In this document: piece after piece, positions 30,261 to 36,104 of the stretch | How positions within the stretch are numbered: the stretch's first letter is position 1 | Layout of the letters: each line of letters begins with the position of its first letter | Source: Actinomycetota bacterium | GTDB lineage: Bacteria; Actinomycetota; Acidimicrobiia; Acidimicrobiales; Ilumatobacteraceae | Length of the DNA: 36,104 bases | Direction: 5' to 3' | NCBI GenBank assembly: GCA_009927665.1 | Contig: RFMM01000262.1 | Location: 1-36,104 of the forward strand | The notes under the pieces: generated by a model | Told to the model about the DNA's origin: nothing | The model's input: only the letters and a program-made list of their open reading frames with translations | The model's database searches: none | Position numbers and translations under genes: made by a program

Positions 30261-30908
30261 TTGCTCGCGCTGATCGCGCCGATGGCCGACGAGGGCGGTG
30301 ACGACGAAGGTGGCGGAACCGAGACTGACACGGCGCTCATCATCGAATCGGCGGTCACCACCATCCCTGCGTCGTGCACCTTGCCCGAGACGTTACGCAG
30401 CGTGTTCGTCGGTCGAGTCGAACGAATTGAATCCAACTTCGTGCTGTATGCGGTCGAGTCTGAGCGCTTTGGCACCGTCGCCGACTTGTTGCGCGACGGT
30501 TTGCTCACGGTGCGGTATCCGATTGACGACGTGAAGTACCTCACCGAAGGCGGGCGCTTCTTGGTGGGCGCCGTCGCGGCACCATCGGGCATTCGCGGCG
30601 ACACGCCCGTGCTCGAGTCGAAGGTGCGGGTGCCGCCTGACATGTTCGGTGGTGACGCGGTGGCTGCCGTGCAACGAGTGTCGTGCCCCGACTTCGAAGA
30701 CCCCGTGCGCACCTTGCGTGTGAATGGTGACCCGATCGACACGGGTCTCTTGCGCCCGTTGTTCGATGATCGCGCCGGATTGTTGCGGGTTGTGCTGGTG
30801 CCGCTTGTGGCGGGGCTCGGCCTCTTGTTCTTGTTGGCCGCGACGCGTGTGCTGGTGACTGGCGCTATCCGCGGAATGCGGCAGTCGCGCCGGCGCGAAT
30901 CTCGCTGA
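30261..30908 (+). CDS. Hypothetical membrane-anchored protein
   Basis: Unrecognised protein of up to 215 residues. The start is uncertain: TTG 30261 heads LLALIAPMADEGG, a short hydrophobic start that could be a signal sequence, and the frame is open further upstream over the crotonase end. An acidic Gly-rich patch (EGGDDEGGGTETD) follows, then a soluble domain containing SCTLPETLRSVFVGRVERIE and SCPDFEDPVRTLRVNG with two Cys. A C-terminal helix LLRVVLVPLVAGLGLLFLLA precedes a basic tail (RGMRQSRRRESR). This layout suggests an exported domain anchored at the C-terminus. The last 44 bp overlap the convergent rpe. Confidence 0.6.
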   Translation: MLALIAPMADEGGDDEGGGTETDTALIIESAVTTIPASCTLPETLRSVFVGRVERIESNFVLYAVESERFGTVADLLRDGLLTVRYPIDDVKYLTEGGRFLVGAVAAPSGIRGDTPVLESKVRVPPDMFGGDAVAAVQRVSCPDFEDPVRTLRVNGDPIDTGLLRPLFDDRAGLLRVVLVPLVAGLGLLFLLAATRVLVTGAIRGMRQSRRRESR

Positions 30909-31548
30909 CTGCATGCCCGAGACCCTGCGGGTCTTTGAACAGCGCACTACCAGCAATCAACACGTTGGCACCCGCAGCCGCAGCGCCGCGCACCGTTGCG
31001 GGTGAGATTCCACCGTCGACTTCGAGGTCAACCGAGTCGGCAAGACCGGCACGGTTGATCATCTCGCGCACGATGCGAATCTTCGGCTCCATCGACGCAA
31101 TGTACGACTGGCCACCGAAGCCGGGGTTCACGGTCATCACCAAGACGAGGTCGACCAAGTCGAGCACATGTTCCACCTCGTCAGGCGGCGTCGACGGGTT
31201 GAGTGCGACGGCGGCAGTGGCGCCAAGTTCGCGAATGTTGCCGAGCGTGCGATGCAGATGATCGCACGCCTCGACATGCACGATCAGGCGTTGGCAGCCT
31301 GCTTCGACATAACGCTTGGCCATCACATCGGGGGTCAGCACCATGAGGTGTGCCTCGTAGGGCTTCATCGTGAGATGACGAGTGGAAGCGATGATGTCGG
31401 GGCCGAAGGTGAGGTTGGGCACGAATTGGCCGTCCATTACATCCCATTGGATGAGATCAACCCCCGCGGCATCGAGAGCCACGATTGCTTCACCGAGTTT
31501 TGAAAAATCGACCGGCAGCACCGACGGAGCGATTTGCACGGGTCGCAT
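30865..31548 (-). CDS. rpe: Ribulose-phosphate 3-epimerase
   Basis: TIM-barrel enzyme interconverting ribulose-5-P and xylulose-5-P in the pentose phosphate pathway. The 227 residues show IAPSVLPVDFSKLGEAI, QWDVMDGQFVPNLTFGP, the metal/catalytic YEAHLMV, VMTVNPGFGGQSYI, LEVDGGISPATV and the phosphate-binding AGANVLIAGSALF. All are intact and the length is normal. It is transcribed divergently from the RNA methyltransferase, and the -10 boxes of the two genes overlap. Confidence 0.96.
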   Translation of the reverse strand: MRPVQIAPSVLPVDFSKLGEAIVALDAAGVDLIQWDVMDGQFVPNLTFGPDIIASTRHLTMKPYEAHLMVLTPDVMAKRYVEAGCQRLIVHVEACDHLHRTLGNIRELGATAAVALNPSTPPDEVEHVLDLVDLVLVMTVNPGFGGQSYIASMEPKIRIVREMINRAGLADSVDLEVDGGISPATVRGAAAAGANVLIAGSALFKDPQGLGHAVSEIRAGATAAFRG

Positions 31549-31557
31549 GCTCGTTCA

Positions 31558-31563
31558 AGCCTA
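31558..31563 (-). promoter_or_regulatory. Candidate -10 box (TAGGCT) of rpe
   Basis: On the minus strand TAGGCT fits TANNNT and ends 9 nt before the rpe ATG at 31548. It shares bases 31562-31563 with the oppositely directed TAGGGT box of the methyltransferase, so the two promoters are back to back over a CCTAGG palindrome. Confidence 0.4.
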
Positions 31564-31567
31564 GGGT
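31562..31567 (+). promoter_or_regulatory. Candidate -10 box (TAGGGT) of the RNA methyltransferase gene
   Basis: TAGGGT fits TANNNT and ends 8 nt before ATG 31576, which supports 31576 as the true start over the upstream ATGs at 31570 and 31534. Confidence 0.4.
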
Positions 31568-31575
31568 CAATGGCG

Positions 31576-32793
31576 ATGAGCGACGCCGAACCACGCGGCG
31601 CGTCGCTTACCGTCGGCACCCGTCGCGAACTCACGATCGAACGACTCGTGGCAGGCGGTGACGCCCTGGCGCGCGACGCCGACGGGCGAGTGGTGTTCGT
31701 CGACGCTGCGTTGCCTGGCGAAACAGTCGAGGTCGAGTTCGTCGAGATGAAGCGTGACTTTGCGCGCGCTCGACTCGTGCAGATGATTTCTGCTTCACGC
31801 GAGCGTGTCGAGCCACCATGTCGACATGTGGCCGACGGGTGCGGCGGTTGTGATTGGCAGCATCTTGCCGCGAACGCCCAACACGACCAGAAAGTTGCCG
31901 TGGTACGCGAGGCATTTGCCCGCACGGCGCGCATGCCTGACGCGCCGATCGTTCGCGGTGGGGCAGTGGCCCACGATGCATCGCGCACCACCGTGCGCAT
32001 GGCGGTGACTTCTCAGGGTCGACTCGGCTTTCGTCGCGCGGCGTCGCACGATGTGGTCGAGACCGAGCAGTGCCTCGTCATGCACCCGCTGTTGCAATCG
32101 CTGGTGTCGACGGTGGGTGTGCGCGGCGAAGGCGAGGTCACCCTTCGCTGCTCGGTGGCAACCGGTGAGCGTGCCGTGTGGTCGCACGACAAGGCTCGAG
32201 TGCTCGGCTTGCCCGACGATGTGGCGGCCGGTGCCGCCGCGGTAGTTCACGAAGATGTCGCAGGTGCGCGGTTGCGGGTGTCGATGGCGTCGTTCTTTCA
32301 GGCTTCGCCGCAGGCGGCCGAGTTGCTCGTCGACGCGGTGGCGCGTGCAGCCGGCGATGCACTCGACGGTCGTGACGGTGTCGTGGTCGACGCCTACGGC
32401 GGGGTCGGACTCTTCGCCGCCACCGTGGTGCCGATCGGTGTGCAGTGTGTGCTCGTTGAGTCGAGCGAGTCGGCGTGCAGCGATGCCTATGAAAACCTGC
32501 GTGGTCGCAGTGCAACGGTGATGCACACGCGTTTCGAACACTGGCGCGCCGTGCGGGCGGGTCTCGTGATTGCCGACCCAGCGCGCAGCGGCTTGGGTAA
32601 GGCCGGGGTCACCACGCTGCTCGACACCGCGGCTCCGACCGTGGTGCTGGTGTCATGCGACGCGGTCGCTGCCGCCCGCGACGCGCGGCTGCTCGTCGAC
32701 GCGGGTTATGACCTGGTCAATGCTGAAGTGCTCGATCTCTTTCCGCACACGCACCACGTTGAGGTGGTGTCACACTTCGTGCGCGGCGCCTAG
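31576..32793 (+). CDS. TrmA/RlmD-family class I RNA uracil-C5 methyltransferase
   Basis: SAM-dependent m5U methyltransferase for rRNA or tRNA, about 405 residues from ATG 31576 (MSDAEPRGASL). The N-terminal TRAM domain covers LTIERLVAGGDALARD to FARARLVQ. A Cys cluster CRHVADGCGGCDWQHL with a later EQCLVMHP Cys would hold a [4Fe-4S] cluster as in RlmD. The catalytic domain has VVVDAYGGVGLFAATV (SAM loop), VIADPARSGLGKAG and the nucleophile-Cys motif VLVSCDAVAAARDARLL. Whether it modifies 23S rRNA or tRNA U54 cannot be decided. Its 3' end overlaps the convergent MFS gene by 24 bp. Confidence 0.88.
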   Translation: MSDAEPRGASLTVGTRRELTIERLVAGGDALARDADGRVVFVDAALPGETVEVEFVEMKRDFARARLVQMISASRERVEPPCRHVADGCGGCDWQHLAANAQHDQKVAVVREAFARTARMPDAPIVRGGAVAHDASRTTVRMAVTSQGRLGFRRAASHDVVETEQCLVMHPLLQSLVSTVGVRGEGEVTLRCSVATGERAVWSHDKARVLGLPDDVAAGAAAVVHEDVAGARLRVSMASFFQASPQAAELLVDAVARAAGDALDGRDGVVVDAYGGVGLFAATVVPIGVQCVLVESSESACSDAYENLRGRSATVMHTRFEHWRAVRAGLVIADPARSGLGKAGVTTLLDTAAPTVVLVSCDAVAAARDARLLVDAGYDLVNAEVLDLFPHTHHVEVVSHFVRGA

Positions 32794-33963
32794 CAATCTT
32801 CGTAAGGTGAACAAGACGAGAGCAGCGCTCCACGCGAACACTGCAGTGAGCAACATCGGTGCGACTGGTGAACCTGAAGTGAAGCGCAATACTCCAACAA
32901 CAATCGGGCTCAATGAGCCTCCGATGGTTGCCACCAAACCGACGGCGCCCATCACGGTGCCAAAATCTTGTTCGCCAATCACTCGTCGAGCCACGATGCC
33001 GTCGAGTGCCGATAGCGCTCCAATCGAGATTCCTGCGAGCACCACGTACAGCGTCGCGAGCGGCAACATGCCCGAGGTGAGCAGCACGACGGCCGCGAGA
33101 CCGAGCACGACGCGGGCAACGAGCATCAACTCGAGAGCTCCCCACCGCTCGATTGCAGCGACGAGCGGCAGTCGACCGGCCAATTGCAAGAGTCCGCGAG
33201 CGCTCGCGAAACCAGCCGCCACCCCAGCACTGAGACCCGCCCAGGTCATCGTCGGAACTTGGTACACCAGCAAGCTCGACGCAGCGGCCGACGACAAGAG
33301 CGCCGCGAGGGCGAAACGTCGCACCTCGTGACGCTTGGCTGCAGTGCGAAGCGCTTGCAACAGTGAGCCAGCCGCGCCGGGTTGCGAGCCGCGCGGCATG
33401 CACACCACCGCGCACATCGCAAAGGCCGCGATCGTCGCAATCGCTGGCACGCGAATCGCGGTCTGCCAGCCATGTTGTGAGCGCAACCATTCGGTGAAAG
33501 GAATCATGATTGGCGACGACATCGCACCCCAGATCGTGAGTCGGGTGATTGAACGTGACGGGTCAGCCTTGCCCAATCGCACGGCGAGCGGCTGGGTGAA
33601 TGCATAGAACCCTGCCGCACCGATGAGCCCACCGCCTGCTGCATAGGTGAAGAGAAACGCCGTGCCGCTCAGTGAAGCACTCGCGAAATAGAGGGCCGAC
33701 CCGAGTGGTCCGACGACGCCGAGCGCGATGCGCGGGTTGGCCTTGTCGAGTTGGCGACCAGTGGTGATGGCCCCGATGCCCGCCAGCAGGCTTGCAGCGC
33801 CGTAGGCAAGTGCCAGCGAGCCCTCAGTCAGCGAGTGGGCGTCGAGCAGGTCGTCGAAGAGCACGCCGAAGCCGTAGAACCAGGTTCCGTACGCGAGAAT
33901 CGTGAGCACCCCGAGCGCATCGAGGCGCGACGAGGCGAAGGCGCGCATCACGAATCTGTTCAC
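32770..33963 (-). CDS. MFS transporter (monocarboxylate/oxalate-like)
   Basis: Membrane protein of 397 residues with about 12 hydrophobic helices. GTG 33963 or ATG 33948 (MRAFASSRLDALGVLTILAYG) may be the start. The order YGTWFYGFGVLFDDLL, GSLALAYGAASLLAGIGAITTGRQLDK, GPLGSALYFAS and FYAFTQPLAVRLG resembles the oxalate/formate- and monocarboxylate-type MFS branch; the real substrate is unknown. In the second half GIVARRVIGEQDFGTVMGAVG is a typical family loop. It lies downstream of and in the same direction as the ArsI/CadI-type gene, but a shared function is not evident. Confidence 0.85.
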   Translation of the reverse strand: MNRFVMRAFASSRLDALGVLTILAYGTWFYGFGVLFDDLLDAHSLTEGSLALAYGAASLLAGIGAITTGRQLDKANPRIALGVVGPLGSALYFASASLSGTAFLFTYAAGGGLIGAAGFYAFTQPLAVRLGKADPSRSITRLTIWGAMSSPIMIPFTEWLRSQHGWQTAIRVPAIATIAAFAMCAVVCMPRGSQPGAAGSLLQALRTAAKRHEVRRFALAALLSSAAASSLLVYQVPTMTWAGLSAGVAAGFASARGLLQLAGRLPLVAAIERWGALELMLVARVVLGLAAVVLLTSGMLPLATLYVVLAGISIGALSALDGIVARRVIGEQDFGTVMGAVGLVATIGGSLSPIVVGVLRFTSGSPVAPMLLTAVFAWSAALVLFTLRRLLGAAHEV

Positions 33964-34008
33964 GGCGGGTCTTGCTGATTCAGAGCGCGTCTAGTTGAAA
34001 GAGAGCGT

Positions 34009-34467
34009 CTAGCGCTGCGCCGTGATAGTCACCGATTGTGTGTCGGGTGCGCAGCACACCTCGGCAGAGCGAACGTCGGCGACCTTCGGTGTGTTCTTCA
34101 TCTGTTCGGCGTCGGCGAGCACGGTGTAGACCTCGTAACGGTGATCGCCGCCTTCAACCCAGAACTTGTCTTGCACGGCGTAGCAGCAGGTGGTTTCGCC
34201 CTCGACCCACGTCGGCAGACCGACGCTGGTGATGCGCTCGTGTTCGGCGCGCACTTCGTCGACCGATTGCACTTCGACACCCATGTGATTGATGGAGTCT
34301 GTGGCGGTTGGGTTCTCGATCAACACCAACTTGAGCGGGGGATTCTCGATAGCAAAATTGGCATAACCGGGCCGAATCTTGGCCGGCACGGTGCCGAAGA
34401 GTTTCGAATAGTGGGCGATAGCGGCGTCAAGATTTCGAACATTCAAAGCGAGTTGCAAGCGTGACAT
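34009..34467 (-). CDS. ArsI/CadI-family heavy-metal-binding VOC protein
   Basis: Vicinal-oxygen-chelate protein of 152 residues related to the C-As lyase ArsI and cadmium-induced CadI. ATG 34467 gives MSRLQLALNVRNLDAAIAHY, the family start; the ORF-track start at 34500 is too early. Family marks are KIRPGYANFAIENPPLKLVL, NHMGVEVQSVDEV with a metal-ligand His, the vicinal Cys pair in GETTCCYAVQDKFWV and EVYTVLADAEQM with the metal-ligand Glu. A C-terminal CCAP adds a second vicinal pair, common in this family. It may handle organoarsenicals or bind thiophilic metals. A TACGGT -10 box ends 6 nt before the start. Confidence 0.88.
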   Translation of the reverse strand: MSRLQLALNVRNLDAAIAHYSKLFGTVPAKIRPGYANFAIENPPLKLVLIENPTATDSINHMGVEVQSVDEVRAEHERITSVGLPTWVEGETTCCYAVQDKFWVEGGDHRYEVYTVLADAEQMKNTPKVADVRSAEVCCAPDTQSVTITAQR

Positions 34468-34473
34468 GCCCCT

Positions 34474-34479
34474 ACCGTA
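34474..34479 (-). promoter_or_regulatory. Candidate -10 box (TACGGT) of the ArsI/CadI-type gene
   Basis: Minus-strand TACGGT fits TANNNT and ends 6 nt before the ATG at 34467. The intervening AGGGGC could serve weakly as a ribosome-binding site, but there is hardly room for a leader. No ArsR-type operator palindrome was noticed. Confidence 0.35.
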
Positions 34480-34535
34480 CCCCTCGAAGGTGAACGGCAC
34501 GGTGCACCAGCACTCGGTTGCGCCTGAGCGCCCTG

Positions 34536-34612
34536 TGGTGCCCCCCCTCGGATTCGAACCGAGGACCTGCGGATTAAGAGTCCGTTGCTCTAACCAACTG
34601 AGCTAGAGGGGC
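34536..34612 (-). tRNA. tRNA-Lys (anticodon CTT), CCA encoded
   Basis: Minus-strand cloverleaf: acceptor GCCCCTC with GGGGGGC, D arm AGCTCAGTTGGTTAGAGC, anticodon loop CTCTTAA giving CTT, T arm CTCGG-TTCGAAT-CCGAG, discriminator A and encoded CCA. It reads AAG. The run of seven C on the plus strand is the acceptor/T-arm junction and not a repeat. Confidence 0.97.
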
Positions 34613-34712
34613 AACTGTGTTGTCACGATGTCGCTGTCGTTGCATTGGTAACGCAGCGCAACAGCCTAACTCGCACGCGCATTGTGACGACAAACGACAA
34701 CGTCAAGCGATT

Positions 34713-34790
34713 TGGGGTGGACGACGGGGCTCGAACCCGCGACCTCTAGGACCACAACCTAGCGCTCTAGCCAACTGAGCTACGCCCACC
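34713..34790 (-). tRNA. tRNA-His (anticodon GTG), G-1 and CCA encoded
   Basis: Minus-strand cloverleaf: acceptor GTGGGCG with CGTCCAC, anticodon stem CTAGG/CCTAG around loop TTGTGGT giving GTG, T arm GCGGG-TTCGAGC-CCCGT. The extra 5' G (G-1) at 34790 pairs with C73 at 34716, the identity element of bacterial tRNA-His. CCA is encoded at 34715-34713. The ~100 bp to tRNA-Lys hold no other gene. Confidence 0.97.
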
Positions 34791-34898
34791 ATGGGCGCTC
34801 TAGTCTGCCACGAAAATGCGCAAGGAACGCAGGCTGTGCAGGGGCATCGGTTGCGTATGGGTAGTCTCTAGGCACACACTCGTTTGGAGCTGATAACC

Positions 34899-36104
34899 AT
34901 GCCAGCGGCTGACAAGACGCTGACGCAATCTCTGGTCGCACGGGCGAAGGAAATTACTGCCCGTGAACTGCAGGTATACGCCGACCGCACGAAGGGTTCG
35001 CAGGCCGCCAACGCCCGAGCCCGAAAATCGTTGCCGCTCGGAGTGCCGTCAAGTTTTCAGGATTACGACCCGTATCCGATCGTGCTTGCCCGCGCGCAGG
35101 AGTACTGGTCGGTCGACGTCGACGGCAATCGCTATGTCGACTACAACATGGGCTTCGGGGCCTTGTTTGCAGGCCATATGCACCCTGCGGTGCGCAAGGC
35201 TGTTTCGGCTCAGCTTGACGACGGCACCCTCTTCGTAACCCCGTGCCCGAGCAACGCCGAGGTGGCCGAATTGCTGACGGCTCGGTACGGGTTTCCGCTC
35301 TGGCGCTTCACGAACTCGGGCACCGAAGCCACGATGGATGCACTGCGCGTCGCCCGCGCCGCGACCGGCCGCGAAAAGATCGTCAAGGTTGAAGGCGGCT
35401 ATCACGGCCACCACGACGAAGTGATGGTGTCGATGAAGCCGTCGCTCGATAACGCGGGCCCTGCCGATGCACCTCATTCGGTTGCGTCGTCGGCTGGCAT
35501 CACTAGTGGGGTAGTGGGCGACACCATCGTTATCCCCTACAACGACCCAGAAGCGCTCGAGCGGGTGTTACGCAGTGGCGAGATTGCGGCGTTCATCGTC
35601 GAGCCCGTCATGCAGAACATCGGCATCTGTTTGCCGCAGTCGGGATATCTGCAAGCGGTGCGCGAAATCACCCGCAAGTATGGCACGCTGTTGGTGTTCG
35701 ACGAAGTGAAGACCGGCATCACCGCTGGGTGGAGAGGTGCCGCTGGCGCTCTCGGCGTCGAACCTGACCTCGTCGCGCTTGCCAAGTCGATCGGCGGCGG
35801 CCTGCCGCTCGGCGCCTTTGGTGGCAAGCGCGAATACATGGACGAAATCACCAACCGTCGTGTCGTGCACCTCGGCACCTATAACGGCAACCCGCTGTGC
35901 ATGGCGGCTGCACGTGCGGTGTTGGCTGAAGTGTGCACGCCCGAGGCCACCGACGATGTGATTGCCCGCAACCATCGTCTCGTCGAAGCGTGTCGTTCGG
36001 TCATCACCCAACATGGGTTGCCCGCCAACGTGGTGGAATTTGGCGCGAAAGGTTGCGTCACGTGGTCGCCCGAGCCGATTCGTAACTATCGCGACTACAA
36101 GGCC
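34899..36104 (+). CDS. Class III aminotransferase, glutamate-1-semialdehyde aminomutase-like, 5' part
   Basis: Open to the window end (402 codons, no stop), so missing from the ORF track. The ATG 34899 has GGAG 9 nt upstream and a possible TAGTCT -10 box at 34862-34867. PLP-enzyme features are VDVDGNRYVDYNMGFGALFAGH, RFTNSGTEATMDALRVARAATG, EGGYHGHHDEVMVS, VFDEVKTGI with the cofactor-ring Asp, and VALAKSIGGGLPLGAFGG containing the Schiff-base Lys. These place it near HemL, but the ~40-residue helical N-terminal extension and VKTGI in place of the usual VMTGFR of HemL argue against simply calling it hemL. The substrate is unknown. Confidence 0.85.
   Translation, partial: MPAADKTLTQSLVARAKEITARELQVYADRTKGSQAANARARKSLPLGVPSSFQDYDPYPIVLARAQEYWSVDVDGNRYVDYNMGFGALFAGHMHPAVRKAVSAQLDDGTLFVTPCPSNAEVAELLTARYGFPLWRFTNSGTEATMDALRVARAATGREKIVKVEGGYHGHHDEVMVSMKPSLDNAGPADAPHSVASSAGITSGVVGDTIVIPYNDPEALERVLRSGEIAAFIVEPVMQNIGICLPQSGYLQAVREITRKYGTLLVFDEVKTGITAGWRGAAGALGVEPDLVALAKSIGGGLPLGAFGGKREYMDEITNRRVVHLGTYNGNPLCMAAARAVLAEVCTPEATDDVIARNHRLVEACRSVITQHGLPANVVEFGAKGCVTWSPEPIRNYRDYKA

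Noticed and set aside
34541-34547. Run of seven C, possible slippage tract
   Set aside because: It is the acceptor/T-arm G run of tRNA-Lys on the other strand.
34613-34712. Inverted sequences (GTTGC...GCAAC) between the two tRNA genes as a regulatory RNA
   Set aside because: Short arms, no conserved RNA family features; ordinary tRNA spacer.

Overview
The window is GC-rich, tightly packed bacterial DNA. The conserved ftsY-ffh-rpsP-khpA-trmD-rplS-DUF2469-yraN block, a mycobacterial MgtA-type mannosyltransferase, the ArsI/CadI-type protein and a recurrent leaderless-promoter signature point to an actinobacterium. A Cys-rich insert in the secreted PhnD suggests Acidimicrobiia (Ilumatobacter-like), but that class assignment is inference. 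There is no rRNA, CRISPR array, insertion sequence or prophage, and no gene-free stretch longer than about 300 bases.

Layout. 1-5.6 kb: protein-targeting and translation block (ftsY 3' end, ffh, rpsP, khpA, trmD, rplS, DUF2469, yraN), with an HTH/nucleotidyltransferase pair, toxin-antitoxin-like, placed between ffh and rpsP. 5.5-8.6 kb, minus strand: two GT4 glycosyltransferases and an SGNH hydrolase gene broken by a frameshift. 8.7-11.3 kb: an MFS transporter whose 3' end overlaps a convergent UDP-glucose dehydrogenase by 244 bp. 11.4-29 kb: a phosphonate/phosphorus island. It holds an ABC importer of the Fe3+/polyamine/2-aminoethylphosphonate class (plus strand). It also holds a ten-gene minus-strand operon phnY-like, phnZ-like, phnG, H, I, J, K, L, M and an IMPase-family gene (frameshifted). 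A secreted beta-propeller protein and phnD-phnC-phnE (fused double permease) follow on the plus strand. 29-34.5 kb: a small zinc-ribbon protein with a 36-residue membrane protein, a crotonase, a membrane hypothetical, rpe, a TrmA/RlmD-type RNA methyltransferase, an MFS transporter and an ArsI/CadI-type metalloprotein. 34.5-36.1 kb: tRNA-Lys(CTT), tRNA-His(GTG) and the start of a class III (GSA-aminomutase-like) aminotransferase running off the end.

How the island may work. PhnCDE and perhaps the second ABC importer bring in phosphonates. PhnY/PhnZ-type enzymes would oxidise 2-aminoethylphosphonate to glycine and phosphate, while PhnGHIJKLM (C-P lyase) handles other phosphonates such as methylphosphonate. 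The usual downstream genes phnN and phnP are absent, and an IMPase-family gene is translationally coupled to phnM instead. Similar 11-nt GTTCAC-type direct repeats lie before the importer gene and before the phn operon, as expected for PhoP-type phosphate-starvation control.

Two genes (SGNH hydrolase, IMPase) each show one frameshift, real or from sequencing. Five of six convergent gene pairs overlap at their 3' ends. At least nine genes have a TANNNT -10 box only 6-10 nt before the start codon, implying leaderless or nearly leaderless mRNAs.
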